A stretch of DNA of 64,000 nucleotides from DATJGF01 sp035495315 (GCA_035495315.1 DATJGF010000229.1:62001-126000); one strand, 5' to 3'; positions 1 through 9,057 are shown, counted from the stretch's first letter. Numbers and translations: made by a program. Notes: generated by a model from the sequence alone, not told the origin.

Positions 1-1
1 G

Positions 2-136
2 CTGAGCACAACGAATCTCGGAGCACCGGTATATTCGACGCCTGTCGTCGCCGGCGGCACGCTGTTCATTTCCTCCAACACCCATCTCTTTGCCTTCTCA
101 AATCAAGGCAAGATAGATACCAACGTTAAACCCTGA
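2..136 (+). CDS. PQQ-like beta-propeller protein, C-terminal fragment
   Basis: The frame is already open at the window edge and closes at TGA 134-136, so only the last 44 residues are visible. They contain PVYSTPVVAGGTLFISS followed by HLFAF, which is the typical last strand set of a PQQ-like (quinoprotein dehydrogenase-type) beta-propeller blade, in which a substrate or structural repeat ends with a LxAF-type strand. The family is usually secreted in this phylum. The substrate and the presence of real PQQ binding cannot be judged from the tail. It is followed after 23 bases by palindromic repeats. Confidence 0.6.
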   Translation: MSTTNLGAPVYSTPVVAGGTLFISSNTHLFAFSNQGKIDTNVKP

Positions 137-159
137 TATGAGGTGGCGGTCCCTGCCTT

Positions 160-204
160 GTAGCGCAGAGTTTCACTCTGCCGTATCGCAGAGTTCCACT
201 CTGC
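160..204 (+). repeat. REP-like two-hairpin element, copy A
   Basis: 45-bp element made of a hairpin GCAGAGT-TTC-ACTCTGC preceded by GTAGC, a linker (YGTAYC), and a second hairpin GCAGAGT-TCC-ACTCTGC. It faces copy B (240-284), with which it forms a 22-bp perfect inverted repeat (160-181 against 263-284). Found again at 10198 and 27282. Confidence 0.85.
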
Positions 205-239
205 AAGGTGTGATACAAGCGCTGGGTTCTGCCCCCCGT

Positions 240-284
240 GCCGATTGGAAATCGGCGGTACAGCAGAGTGAAACTCTGCGCTAC
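240..284 (-). repeat. REP-like two-hairpin element, copy B
   Basis: Inverted copy of the element at 160-204. On the minus strand the first hairpin is identical, while the second is GCCGATT-TCC-AATCGGC, still a perfect 7-bp stem despite several changed bases. An extra 15-bp piece of the first hairpin follows at 285-299 as a direct repeat. Confidence 0.85.
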
Positions 285-325
285 GAAACTCTGCGCTACG
301 CATCCGCGAGCACCACCTTTTGCGA

Positions 326-583
326 ATGAAACTCAAGGCTTTTCTGCTGACTCTCTTGATCGTGGTCGTCTACCTACTGCACCAGGATTTCTGGAACTGG
401 CAAAAAACCGAACCGCTGGTGTTCGGTTTTCTTCCGGTTGGGCTGGCGTACCACGCCGGCTATTCGATTTTGGCGTCGATACTCATGGCCGTACTAGTGA
501 AAGTCGCGTGGCCGAAACATCTCGAAAACGTCGAATCGAAAGACGCTGAGGCAAACGCGGACCAAACGAGCAGACACGAATGA
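326..583 (+). CDS. DUF3311-type small membrane subunit of a solute symporter
   Basis: 85 residues with two hydrophobic segments (about 4-18 and 32-57) and a charged C-terminal tail. Small proteins of this kind (DUF3311) lie directly upstream of sodium:solute symporters and are thought to be accessory subunits. Here the stop overlaps the symporter start by four bases (ATGA at 580-583), a sign of translational coupling. A TTG two codons upstream (320) is the alternative start; I chose the ATG at 326. The family call rests on size, topology and position rather than on a strong motif. Confidence 0.7.
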   Translation: MKLKAFLLTLLIVVVYLLHQDFWNWQKTEPLVFGFLPVGLAYHAGYSILASILMAVLVKVAWPKHLENVESKDAEANADQTSRHE

Positions 584-2190
584 TCCCCGTCATTGTCGTT
601 TCCATTTACCTGGCCATCATTGCCGTGATTGGCAGTGTTGCTTTCCGGCGTTCCAAAGCTAATACGGAGGACTTCTTTCTGGCGAATCGCGCGGTGGGCT
701 CGATGGTGTTTTTCCTGTCGATCTTCGCGACCAATATGACGGCCTTCGCGATCCTGGGCAGTTCCGGCCAGGCGTATCGCCAGGGTATAGGCATTTATGG
801 GCTCATGGCCTCTTCTTCGTGCCTGGTAATCCCGCTTACGATTTTCTTCATCGGAACCCGCCTTTGGGCGATCGGCAAACGCCACGGCCACCAAACCCAG
901 GTCGGCTTCTTCCGTGACCGTTGGGAATGCTCGACGATTGGAACGCTGATCTTCGCCCTGAGCGTTGCGATGCTCGTGCCGTACATGATCATCAGCATCA
1001 TGGGAGGTGGTCGTGTGCTCAACGACATCAGCGGCGGGCGTGTCGCTTACTGGCTGGGTTGCGCAATCGTCGCGGCGGTGGTCACGGTCAATGTCTTCTT
1101 TGGCGGCATGCGCGGCACCGTCTGGGTCAATATTTTCCAGACCATACTATTCCTTGTCTTTGGCACAGTAGCCGTTGCGGTGATCAGCCATGCACTGCCA
1201 GCCGGCTTTGGTGATTACATCCAGAAAATTGCAAGCAATCCCAAGACCAGCTATTTGGTGACTCGCCAGCGGATGCCCGAACGCTACTTCTGGAGCTACA
1301 CCTTTATTCCGCTCTCTTCGATCATGTTCCCGCACATGGCCATCATGTGTTTTGCTGCCCGGAAAGTTACCGCATTCAAACGCACCGTTGTCCTGTATCC
1401 CCTGGCCATCATGGCAATTTGGCTGCCCTGCATTTTCCTGGGCGTGCTGGGAACGCAACTCGAACCTGGACTCAAAAATCCAGATGGCATTCTCTTGCAC
1501 CTGCTGACCGATCACGCGCCGGTTTGGCTCGCCGGTATTTTGGGTGCCGGCATTATCTCCGCGGTGATGGGCTCGGATACACACCAGGTGCTTGCCATCA
1601 GCACTATGTTCACCAAGGACGTCTTTGCGCATTATGGCGGTAAAGACAAATACGGTGAGCGCGGCAGCGTTGTGTTTGCGCGCGGCTTTATCGTCGCCGT
1701 CACCTCGGTTGCTTATATGGTCGCCCTCGTTACACCGGAGAGCATCTTTGAACTGGCGGTCAGGTTCGCCTTTTCCGGATTTGCCGCAATGTCGCCTGTC
1801 ATGATTGCGGCCCTATTCTGGAAGCGAAGCACGAAGTATGGCGCCCTGGCTTCCACGTTGTGGGTCGCGCTTTGGCTATTCCTGACCTGGTATCTCCAAA
1901 AGATTTCGGATGGTATCGCGCCAAAACCGGGTCAACCGCCCACATTGATATTCTCGGCGCTGGGCCACTTGTTCGAGCGCTCGCCCGCTGCGGTTACGGT
2001 CTTCGGCTTTTTGCCGGTGGTGCCGATGGTTCTCGGCTCGGCGGTGCTTATGATCGTGGTGTCCCTCCTGACGCCAGCACCGAGCAAGGCGACGATTGCG
2101 AAATATTTTTCAACAACGAGCCCAGAGCCGATAACTCCCGCCGCGATCAAACCCGCGCTGGCCCAAGGCAGCTATCCATCCACTGCTTAA
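580..2190 (+). CDS. sodium:solute symporter (SSS family)
   Basis: 536 residues with about 13 hydrophobic segments along the whole length, the usual size for SSS-family carriers that move sugars, amino acids or carboxylates into the cell with Na+. The N-terminal stretch with NTEDFFLANRAVG and the following TNMTAFAILGSSGQAY is characteristic of the family. It is translationally coupled to the DUF3311 partner and followed after 28 bases by an adenylating enzyme, an aldehyde dehydrogenase and an alcohol dehydrogenase, so a carboxylate or a related small organic compound is the likely cargo. The substrate itself cannot be read from the sequence. Confidence 0.9.
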   Translation: MIPVIVVSIYLAIIAVIGSVAFRRSKANTEDFFLANRAVGSMVFFLSIFATNMTAFAILGSSGQAYRQGIGIYGLMASSSCLVIPLTIFFIGTRLWAIGKRHGHQTQVGFFRDRWECSTIGTLIFALSVAMLVPYMIISIMGGGRVLNDISGGRVAYWLGCAIVAAVVTVNVFFGGMRGTVWVNIFQTILFLVFGTVAVAVISHALPAGFGDYIQKIASNPKTSYLVTRQRMPERYFWSYTFIPLSSIMFPHMAIMCFAARKVTAFKRTVVLYPLAIMAIWLPCIFLGVLGTQLEPGLKNPDGILLHLLTDHAPVWLAGILGAGIISAVMGSDTHQVLAISTMFTKDVFAHYGGKDKYGERGSVVFARGFIVAVTSVAYMVALVTPESIFELAVRFAFSGFAAMSPVMIAALFWKRSTKYGALASTLWVALWLFLTWYLQKISDGIAPKPGQPPTLIFSALGHLFERSPAAVTVFGFLPVVPMVLGSAVLMIVVSLLTPAPSKATIAKYFSTTSPEPITPAAIKPALAQGSYPSTA

Positions 2191-2218
2191 CCTGGGCGTT
2201 TGCCATCCCAATTTAGCC

Positions 2219-3289
2219 ATGACCCTCGATCCCAAAGTTGCTCAGGACCAACTCGAAGCACACTTGCGCGAAATCATCAACTGGCATTTCTCTGCGGAGA
2301 CAGGATGCCCATTCTGGCTCGATTGGGCCAGGAAGGCCGGCTGGGATCCTCGCCAGGAAATTAAAAGCTTTGGCGATCTGGTTGCTCGCTTTCCTCACTT
2401 TCAAGATGAATGGTTGCGGGACCTGCAACCGGATGTCTGGGTTCCAGGTAAGTTCAAAGGCCGACCCTACAACATTTTTGAGACCGGTGGCACCACCGGC
2501 ATGCCCAAACAGCGAATTGGTTGGGACGATTACAAAACCGATTATGAGGAATTCTCGACAAAGATTTCCGATGCGCATTTTCCCCGCGGCGACGCCTGGC
2601 TAATGGTCGGTCCCACCGGCCCACGCCGTTTGCGACTGGCGATCGAGCACCTGGCGAATTTCCGAGGCAGCCCGTGTTATTTCGTCGATTTGGACCCGCG
2701 CTGGGTCAAAAAAGTGATAGCTGAGAAGAAAGCAGATCAAGCGCGCGCCTACATGGATCACGTCGTGGACCAAGCGGTCACCCTACTCAAGCACCGCAAA
2801 ATCGCCGGGCTTTTCACAACCCCAAAACTGCTCGAAGCAGTTGGAGAAAAAATCAACCTGTACGATGCGGGGATCCGGGGCGTATTTTGCGGCGGCACGA
2901 CCATGACTCCACAATACGTTCGCTTCATCATCGAGGAGGTGCTGGAGGATAGAATTGGCTTCTATCCAACTTATGGCAACACCCTAATGGGACTCGCCGC
3001 CAGCGTGCCCCTAACACCCGAGGATAAGTTCTCGGTGACTTATTTTGCGCCACAACCACGCGCCGTTCTGCGCGTGGTCAATCCTCAGGACACGAGCAAA
3101 CTTGTCGATTACAATTCTTGGGGACGCGTTGAGCTGACCACCTTAACCAAGGAATTGTTTCTGCCGCGCTTTTTGGAACGGGACGAAGCTTTGCGGCGTC
3201 CGCCCCGCGCACCGTATGCATGGGATGGTGTCGGCGACGTCCGGCCGTTTGGGGCCATGGAGAAAACGATAGTTGAAGGAGTGTACTAA
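2219..3289 (+). CDS. PaaK-like AMP-forming ligase / adenylating enzyme
   Basis: 356 residues. The segment ETGGTTGMPKQR (about residues 88-99) is the phosphate-binding loop of the ANL superfamily in the form seen in phenylacetate-CoA ligases (PaaK) and LuxE-like acyl-protein synthetases; FCGGTTMTPQ and YPTYGNT later match the adenylate-binding region. Such enzymes activate a carboxylic acid with ATP to an acyl-adenylate and pass it to CoA or a protein. At 356 residues it is shorter than PaaK (about 430), so the mobile C-terminal lid domain seems reduced or absent. The downstream aldehyde and alcohol dehydrogenases suggest the activated acid is reduced, or that the set works in the oxidative direction. 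Confidence 0.75.
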   Translation: MTLDPKVAQDQLEAHLREIINWHFSAETGCPFWLDWARKAGWDPRQEIKSFGDLVARFPHFQDEWLRDLQPDVWVPGKFKGRPYNIFETGGTTGMPKQRIGWDDYKTDYEEFSTKISDAHFPRGDAWLMVGPTGPRRLRLAIEHLANFRGSPCYFVDLDPRWVKKVIAEKKADQARAYMDHVVDQAVTLLKHRKIAGLFTTPKLLEAVGEKINLYDAGIRGVFCGGTTMTPQYVRFIIEEVLEDRIGFYPTYGNTLMGLAASVPLTPEDKFSVTYFAPQPRAVLRVVNPQDTSKLVDYNSWGRVELTTLTKELFLPRFLERDEALRRPPRAPYAWDGVGDVRPFGAMEKTIVEGVY

Positions 3290-3352
3290 CGTTGTTTCTT
3301 GAAAACTGATCCGAGTTGCACGATGCGGACCAAGACCCAGTTTCAAACGCCC

Positions 3353-3486
3353 CTCATCCTAACCCTCTCCCGGGGGGAGAGGGAACAGCATGTGTTCGTT
3401 TGTTGGAAATTCTCAACGCTCGGTTTCGCCACCAGACTGAGTAGGATTCTCCCTCTCCCTCCGGGAGAGGTCCGGGGTGAGGGGAA
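3353..3486. repeat. imperfect inverted repeat rich in CCCTCTCCC
   Basis: Arms near 3353-3376 (CCCTCATCCTAACCCTCTCC) and 3462-3485 (GGGAGAGGTCCGGGGTGAGG) can pair over about 24 bases with a few mismatches. The element fills the gap between the ligase gene and the aldehyde dehydrogenase gene. A related CTCCCTCTCC...GGAGAGGG pair occurs at 45327-45355, so this is a dispersed family. It could also act as a structure in the operon transcript. Confidence 0.6.
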
Positions 3487-3495
3487 TTTACTTTC

Positions 3496-3530
3496 GGATT
3501 TCGAGTTTCGGATTTCGGTTTTCGAGGCTT
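3496..3530. repeat. TTTCGGATTTCGG-type dispersed repeat
   Basis: Short low-complexity run of GATTTCG/GTTTCGGATTTCGG units. Similar runs lie at 9058-9105, 16086-16140 and 31905-32008, each in an intergenic gap next to a gene end. Confidence 0.55.
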
Positions 3531-3570
3531 CTCCCGCTTCCACATATTCCCTCTCGTAATCAACTCGCGC

Positions 3571-4998
3571 ATGCTTCCTCATCTTCCAGCGCTGCGTCTT
3601 GGTCGAGCCTATTCAAGTCTGGATCAGGTTGACGTCAAAGATTGTCGCACGGGCGAAACCCTCGCCCGGATCAGCCAGGTCAATGCCGGAATCATCCGAA
3701 AGGACCTGACCCGCATCACTGAGGCTCGCCATGCATTGAAGCAACTGTCGTGTGAAAAATTGATCCAGATTTGTGAGAAAGCCGCCGAACTTTTCCTGAA
3801 CGAGACGCTGCCGCTGGCCGACCACGGCCACGCTCAATCGCCGGAGCAATATGCGGAGACACTTTCCTCGACCAGCGGCCTGCCGTTCGTCATGGTGAAA
3901 CGCAACAGCCAGAAGATTGCCTCGGCGCTGAGCAACATGCGGGTCGTGCTCAATGGCCTGACCCGGGGCCTGGACTTAAGCATTATCGATCGCGGATTCG
4001 GTGAGCAGTTTGGAGCCCGAATTAGCTTTTTTCCGGCGGCTGACTGCCTCGGATTAGTGATGCCCAGCAACTCGCCGGGCGTGAATTCCCTTTGGCTGCC
4101 CGCGATTCCACTTAAGGTCCCGATTATCGTGAAACCAGGTCGGGAAGAGCCCTGGACAGCCTACCGGATTATCCAAGCCTTCATCGCTGCCGGTTGTCCG
4201 GCCGAAGCATTTGGTTTTTATCCAACGGATCATGACGGCGCCGCCGAGATTCTGCGTTCCTGCAAACGCGCCCAGCTTTTTGGCGATAAAAGCACTACCG
4301 CTCAATATGCCAATAATCCGGGGATTCAGATTCATGGGCCGGGCTACAGCAAAATCCTGATCGGCGAGGATGAGGTTGAGCGTTGGCGTGACTTTATTGA
4401 CGTGATCGTGGCGTCTATTTCCGAGAATGGCGGGCGCAGTTGTGTCAATGCTTCCACAATCGTAGTCCCAAAGTACGCCGCCGAGATCGCCGAAGCCTTG
4501 GCACAAAGACTTGGCCCGATTGCCCCCGTTTCGGCTGCGGATCCGGCGGCCAAACTCTCGGCGTTCGCCAATCCACGCATGGCCGAAAGCATCGATGCCG
4601 CGATAGAGGAAGGACTGCGCTTTCCAGGGGCGAGCGAGACCACGGCCAAATACCGCCAGGGTCCACGCAAGGTAACTTTCGAAGGTGCAACCTACTTGCG
4701 ACCGACAGTCGTGCTCTGCGATTCATTCGGTCACCCTCTGGCAAACCGCGAGTTTCTCTTCCCTTACGCGAGTGTCGTGCAGGTCCCGCAGGCCGAAATG
4801 CTCGCTCAAATCGGCCCGTCTTTGGTAGTCACTGCGATAACGAAGGATTTGGCCTTCCGGGACGCTCTGATCGAGTCACCCTTGATAGACCGCCTGAATC
4901 TGGGGCCCATCTCGACCATGCGAGTCTCATGGGATCAGCCGCATGAAGGCAATCTGTTTGAATTCCTTTATCGCCGCCGTGCGATTGATTTGCAATGA
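3571..4998 (+). CDS. aldehyde dehydrogenase family protein (acyl reductase-like)
   Basis: 475 residues. The middle contains PSNSPGVNSLWLPAIPLKV and IIVKPGREEPWTAY, the NAD(P)-binding part of the ALDH fold, and ENGGRSCVNAS with a cysteine at residue 291, the expected position of the catalytic thiol. The classical upstream glutamate motif is not obvious, as in CoA-acylating members. The fold catalyses oxidation of aldehydes or reduction of acyl-CoA/acyl groups. Its place between a PaaK-like ligase and an iron alcohol dehydrogenase, with a 4-base overlap with the latter, fits an acid-aldehyde-alcohol route. LuxC-like acyl reductases are an alternative comparison; substrate unknown. Confidence 0.8.
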   Translation: MLPHLPALRLGRAYSSLDQVDVKDCRTGETLARISQVNAGIIRKDLTRITEARHALKQLSCEKLIQICEKAAELFLNETLPLADHGHAQSPEQYAETLSSTSGLPFVMVKRNSQKIASALSNMRVVLNGLTRGLDLSIIDRGFGEQFGARISFFPAADCLGLVMPSNSPGVNSLWLPAIPLKVPIIVKPGREEPWTAYRIIQAFIAAGCPAEAFGFYPTDHDGAAEILRSCKRAQLFGDKSTTAQYANNPGIQIHGPGYSKILIGEDEVERWRDFIDVIVASISENGGRSCVNASTIVVPKYAAEIAEALAQRLGPIAPVSAADPAAKLSAFANPRMAESIDAAIEEGLRFPGASETTAKYRQGPRKVTFEGATYLRPTVVLCDSFGHPLANREFLFPYASVVQVPQAEMLAQIGPSLVVTAITKDLAFRDALIESPLIDRLNLGPISTMRVSWDQPHEGNLFEFLYRRRAIDLQ

Positions 4999-6170
4999 GC
5001 GCTCCGGCTTCTTTTGATTATCAACCGCGGACCCGGATTGTTTTCGGGGTTAATACTGTCGAACAGGTTGGAGGGCTCGCCAGCGATCTAGGGGCGAGGC
5101 AAGTGCTCCTCGTCACCGATCCCGGCATCGTTTCGGCTGGGCATGCTGATCGCGTCACCAGTCTGCTGGAAGCGCAGTCCATTAAAGTCGCCCGGTTCGG
5201 CGAAGTGGAAGAAAATCCCGGCACTCGCTGTGTGGAAAAGTGCGTGGCCGTCGCGCGCTCGGCAGGAGTGGATACCATCATCGGCCTGGGCGGCGGAAGC
5301 AGTATGGACACCGCCAAAGGCTGCAATTTTATCCTGACCAATGGCGGACAGATGAAAGATTACTGGGGGATCGGCAAGGCGAAGTGTCCGATGCTGCCAC
5401 TGATCGCGATTCCGACGACCGGTGGCACGGGGAGCGAATGCCAATCGTTTGCCCTCATAACCGACGAAGAAACACATCAGAAAATGGCGTGTGGCGATTC
5501 GAAAGCAGCCGCGCGCATCGCGATTCTCGATCCCGCACTGACTCTGTCACAGCCGCCGCGCGTCACCGCCTGCAGCGGTATCGACGCGGTCGCCCATGCT
5601 GTCGAAACCGCGGTAACTAAAGCGCGCACGCCTCTTTCCCTCGTTTTTTCCAGAGAAGCCTTTCGGTTAACCATTACGGGTCTGCCACGGGTCTTGGCTT
5701 CGCCTGATGATCTCGAAGCCCGTGGTTGGATGTTGCTGGGCGCGGCCTGGGCGGGCACGGCGATCGAAAACAGCATGCTCGGTGCGGCCCACTCCGCAGC
5801 CAATCCCCTGACCGCGCATTTGGGAACTCCACACGGACACGCCGTCGGCTTGATGCTCCCACACGTGGTCCGTTTTAATGCCAAAGAACCTGTCGCCGCG
5901 CGCGCGTATTCCGAGATGGCTCATGCCGCTCATCTTACTCAACGCACCGACTCACCGGAGCAAGCCGCCGAACGACTGGCAGCTACTCTGCGAGAGTTGC
6001 TGGCTCGCACAGGACTTCCCGTCTCCTTAAAAGCCTCCAATCTAAACCAGCAACAAATTCCTCAGCTCGCCGCAGAAGCCGCGAGCCAATGGACTGCTCA
6101 ATTTAATCCCAGAAAAGTTACCGCGACAGATTTCGAAGAATTATATGCAGCCGCGCTGAACCACGCGTGA
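4995..6170 (+). CDS. iron-containing alcohol dehydrogenase
   Basis: 391 residues, standard length for group III alcohol dehydrogenases. GLGGGSSMDTAKG (about 97-109) is the nucleotide-binding signature. Candidate metal ligands are D197 and H201 in GIDAVAHAVE, H266 in GAAHSAANPLTAH, and H280 in GTPHGHAVG, all at the spacing known for the FucO/AdhB family. The enzyme interconverts an alcohol and an aldehyde with NAD(H). The gene overlaps the aldehyde dehydrogenase stop by 4 bases and overlaps the antiporter start, so the three are one transcription and translation unit. Confidence 0.9.
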   Translation: MSAPASFDYQPRTRIVFGVNTVEQVGGLASDLGARQVLLVTDPGIVSAGHADRVTSLLEAQSIKVARFGEVEENPGTRCVEKCVAVARSAGVDTIIGLGGGSSMDTAKGCNFILTNGGQMKDYWGIGKAKCPMLPLIAIPTTGGTGSECQSFALITDEETHQKMACGDSKAAARIAILDPALTLSQPPRVTACSGIDAVAHAVETAVTKARTPLSLVFSREAFRLTITGLPRVLASPDDLEARGWMLLGAAWAGTAIENSMLGAAHSAANPLTAHLGTPHGHAVGLMLPHVVRFNAKEPVAARAYSEMAHAAHLTQRTDSPEQAAERLAATLRELLARTGLPVSLKASNLNQQQIPQLAAEAASQWTAQFNPRKVTATDFEELYAAALNHA

Positions 6171-7648
6171 ACAGAACGCACCTCATCTATCCTGTGCTTC
6201 TGGTCGTGTTCGCTCTTGGCTTATATGCCATCATCGAACAAGGGAAGAAACTGCAGCCTCTGCCAATCGGATCACAAGGTAACGGCTCAGCGGCGCCCCC
6301 CACCACCGTGAGCGCTCCCGTAAATCCCACCGGAGAGCCAGGTTCGGCTGTCGGCCCTGCACCTTCCCTGTTTGCCAGCCTTCAAGACAATCTGAAGGAT
6401 CCACTGCCACGCCTTTTTGTGCAACTGATCCTGATCGTGCTGCTGGCCCGAATCTGTGGCGGCCTCGCCCAACGACTTCATCAGCCTGCGGTTATCGGAG
6501 AGATGATTGCCGGCATTCTTCTTGGCCCCTCCTTAATGGGCTGGTTGTGGCCCGGTTTTTTCAATTTTGTCTTTCCGGCCGCCTCGCTGGGAACACTGCG
6601 GTTACTGAGTCAAATCGGCGTCTGCCTTTTCATGTTTGTCGTGGGCATGGAATTGGACGTCAACCTGCTGAAACAACAGGCCCGCACGGCTATGTTGGTG
6701 AGCCAAGTCAGCATACTTTTCCCATACTTGCTTGGCGCCGGGACAGCCTTGTTTCTGTTCCCTTCAATGGCAGCACCGCACACTACCTTTCTCGCGTTCG
6801 CGCTTTTTATGGGTATTTCGATGAGCATCACCGCCTTTCCGGTGCTCGCTCGGATCCTGGAAGAACGCGGTTTGACTAAAACTCCACTAGGTACGACCGC
6901 GCTCGCTTGCGCTGCCAGCGATGACGTCACCGCCTGGACGATCCTGGCATTCGTCGTCGCGATCGCGAAGTCGGCCAGTATCGCCGCCTGTGTCTTCAGT
7001 ATCGGATTGGTGCTGCTCTATGTCCTGTTCATGCTGCTGTGGGTCAAGCCGCGCCTCGCGCGGTGGATCGGAACCGCGCCATTTTCCAATGGGGTGCCGG
7101 ACACAGGTGTAATGGCCGCCGTGATTGTGTTTATCTTTGCCTCGGCTTTAACCACCGACGTCATTGGCATCCACGCGCTCTTTGGCGCCTTCCTCGCGGG
7201 GGTGGTCATCCCCTCACACGGCGAGTTCCGGAACTTCTTGAGAGTTCGGCTGGAGCATTTCAGTTCCGTGTTTTTGCTGCCCGTATTTTTCGCATTCACT
7301 GGCTTGCGCACTCAGATTGGTTTGTTGGATGAATACAGCGCCTGGTTGATCTGCCTCGCACTGATTCTTGTTGCCACGATTGGAAAACTGGGAGGGGCGC
7401 TGCTCGCGGCGCGAATCACAGGCGTTAATTGGGTGGATTCATTTGCCCTGGGGGCGTTGATGAATACGCGCGGTTTGATCGAGCTGGTTGCGCTTAATAT
7501 CGGTTACGATCTGGGTATTCTCTCCCCGCGCATTTTCGCGATGCTGATTGTGATGGCGCTAGTGACTACTGGCATGACTGGACCTCTGCTACACCTCGCC
7601 GGCCGCCTGCGCACGAGAAAAGCACTCGCGGTCGAGGCCTCCGGCTAA
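6167..7648 (+). CDS. cation:proton antiporter (CPA2 / Kef-type membrane domain)
   Basis: 493 residues. A signal-like first hydrophobic segment (about 5-20) and a proline/serine-rich linker precede about 12 membrane segments starting near residue 80. LHQPAVIGEMIAGILLGPSLMG, ARILEERGLTKTPLGTTALACAASDDVTAW and GALMNTRGLIELV are hallmark stretches of the Na+(K+)/H+ exchanger domain; the DD pair in the second lies at the ion-binding position of CPA2 proteins. There is no C-terminal TrkA-N domain, so it is an exchanger domain only. GTG start at 6167 overlaps the previous stop (GTGA). Its role in the operon may be charge or pH balance for the symporter. Confidence 0.88.
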   Translation: MNRTHLIYPVLLVVFALGLYAIIEQGKKLQPLPIGSQGNGSAAPPTTVSAPVNPTGEPGSAVGPAPSLFASLQDNLKDPLPRLFVQLILIVLLARICGGLAQRLHQPAVIGEMIAGILLGPSLMGWLWPGFFNFVFPAASLGTLRLLSQIGVCLFMFVVGMELDVNLLKQQARTAMLVSQVSILFPYLLGAGTALFLFPSMAAPHTTFLAFALFMGISMSITAFPVLARILEERGLTKTPLGTTALACAASDDVTAWTILAFVVAIAKSASIAACVFSIGLVLLYVLFMLLWVKPRLARWIGTAPFSNGVPDTGVMAAVIVFIFASALTTDVIGIHALFGAFLAGVVIPSHGEFRNFLRVRLEHFSSVFLLPVFFAFTGLRTQIGLLDEYSAWLICLALILVATIGKLGGALLAARITGVNWVDSFALGALMNTRGLIELVALNIGYDLGILSPRIFAMLIVMALVTTGMTGPLLHLAGRLRTRKALAVEASG

Positions 7649-8958
7649 TCATCTATCGCCTGCATCACGAGTTGGCGGAACATGCTTTGGGTACTGTCGG
7701 TAGTCGTACCCTGGGTTTGTTTCATCAGAATGCCGATAATTTGCTCATGCGGATCTGCAAAATACGAGGTATTGAAATAACCGCCCCAGTCGAACGTGCC
7801 GATGGTCCCGTTGCCACCTTTGTCTTGTCCGTTTTTGGTTAACACCTCAAATGCCAGGCTGAAATAGTGATCCGCGTCTTTGCCGCCCATCAAATCCCCT
7901 GTCTGATTGGCCAGAATCGTGTCGACCGTTGTCCGGCTCAGGAACCGTTTGCCGCCCAACTCGCCACCATTGAGATACACCTGCAGGAAGGTCGCGTAAT
8001 CCTTCGCGCTGCCGGAGAGACCTCCACCTCCGGAACAAAATCGCCGGGCACCTTTAATCGGGTAATCCGGGTCGTAAAAACCAGCGGGATAACGGACCCA
8101 TTTTCCTTCTTTGTTCGTCTGGACTGCAACTAGTCGACCGGCTTTCTCTTCCGGAAGATAAAACCAGGTGTCATTCATGCCGAGCGGATCGAAGAGGCGT
8201 TTGCGCAGGAAAACATCAAAGGGCATGCCTGAGAGCACTTCAATAAGATAGCCCAGTACATCCAAGCCTTCGCTGTAGGTAAAATGTTCGCCCGGGTTGT
8301 GGTGCAGTGGCAACTTCGCGAGGCGTTTTATGTTTTCTTCAATCGAAACCGGCTCGGTCGTGAACGCATCGATGATTCCGGCCTTGCGGTAAATCAGACG
8401 GAATCGCTCATCGCCATCAATCGCACCGTAACCGATCCCCGAGGTATGATTCATTAATTGACGAATCGTAATCTCTGACTTTCCAGGTTCAATCGTGTAA
8501 TTCGTGGTCGCAAACTCGAAACTTTTGAGCAACTGAGGATTCTTGAACTCCGGAATGTACTTTGAAATGGGGTCATCCAATCGAAACTTTCCCTCTTCCC
8601 AGAGCATCATGACCGCGGTCGCAGTAATGGCCTTGGTCTGAGATGCGATGCGAAAAATGTCGTCGCGCTTTAGTTCGCGTTTAGACTCATTATCCGCCAT
8701 GCCGAAGCTTTTGTAGTAGACGATCTTACCGTGTCGAGCCACCAGAGCGACGACACCGGGTATGTCGGCATCTGCGACCGCCTTTTCGCACATTTTATCA
8801 ATTCGGGCCAAACGATCGGACGACATGCCGACGCTCTCGGGTGCGGCTTCCGTCAGAGGTGGCGATTGTTTGGGACAAGTTGTTTGGCCTGGCATATGGG
8901 GAGCCAAGCCAACCAAACCGATGACCAGAACTGGGATTATCGCGCGAGGTGAGAACAT
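7645..8958 (-). CDS. secreted serine hydrolase of the beta-lactamase / class C family
   Basis: 437 residues from the ATG at 8958, which gives a clean signal peptide (FSPRAIIPVLVIGLVGLAP); a GTG at 8988 would add ten residues. SQTK (S106-K109) is the catalytic SxxK motif, YSEGLD supplies the tyrosine of the YxN-like motif, and FDWGGYFNTSYFADP near the end corresponds to the third active-site strand of EstB-type esterases and D-aminopeptidase-like enzymes. It probably hydrolyses an ester or peptide bond outside the cytoplasm rather than conferring beta-lactam resistance. It is convergent with the antiporter gene, with a 4-base tail overlap. Confidence 0.85.
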   Translation of the reverse strand: MFSPRAIIPVLVIGLVGLAPHMPGQTTCPKQSPPLTEAAPESVGMSSDRLARIDKMCEKAVADADIPGVVALVARHGKIVYYKSFGMADNESKRELKRDDIFRIASQTKAITATAVMMLWEEGKFRLDDPISKYIPEFKNPQLLKSFEFATTNYTIEPGKSEITIRQLMNHTSGIGYGAIDGDERFRLIYRKAGIIDAFTTEPVSIEENIKRLAKLPLHHNPGEHFTYSEGLDVLGYLIEVLSGMPFDVFLRKRLFDPLGMNDTWFYLPEEKAGRLVAVQTNKEGKWVRYPAGFYDPDYPIKGARRFCSGGGGLSGSAKDYATFLQVYLNGGELGGKRFLSRTTVDTILANQTGDLMGGKDADHYFSLAFEVLTKNGQDKGGNGTIGTFDWGGYFNTSYFADPHEQIIGILMKQTQGTTTDSTQSMFRQLVMQAIDD

Positions 8959-9057
8959 AGGCCGCCAGCTTGATGACTGGAGAAGCACCGATCAAGCAAC
9001 AACAACTCGCATTATACCCCAAATGCCAACATACGTAATCCGACTGCTCTCGGATTT

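Noticed and set aside
160..299. short coding frames at 103-549 on both strands
   Set aside because: They consist of translations of the palindromic repeats and overlap the DUF3311 gene in the wrong frame.
7645..8958. beta-lactamase resistance gene
   Set aside because: The SxxK, YSE and WGG motifs fit the wider esterase/peptidase family; nothing points to beta-lactam hydrolysis.
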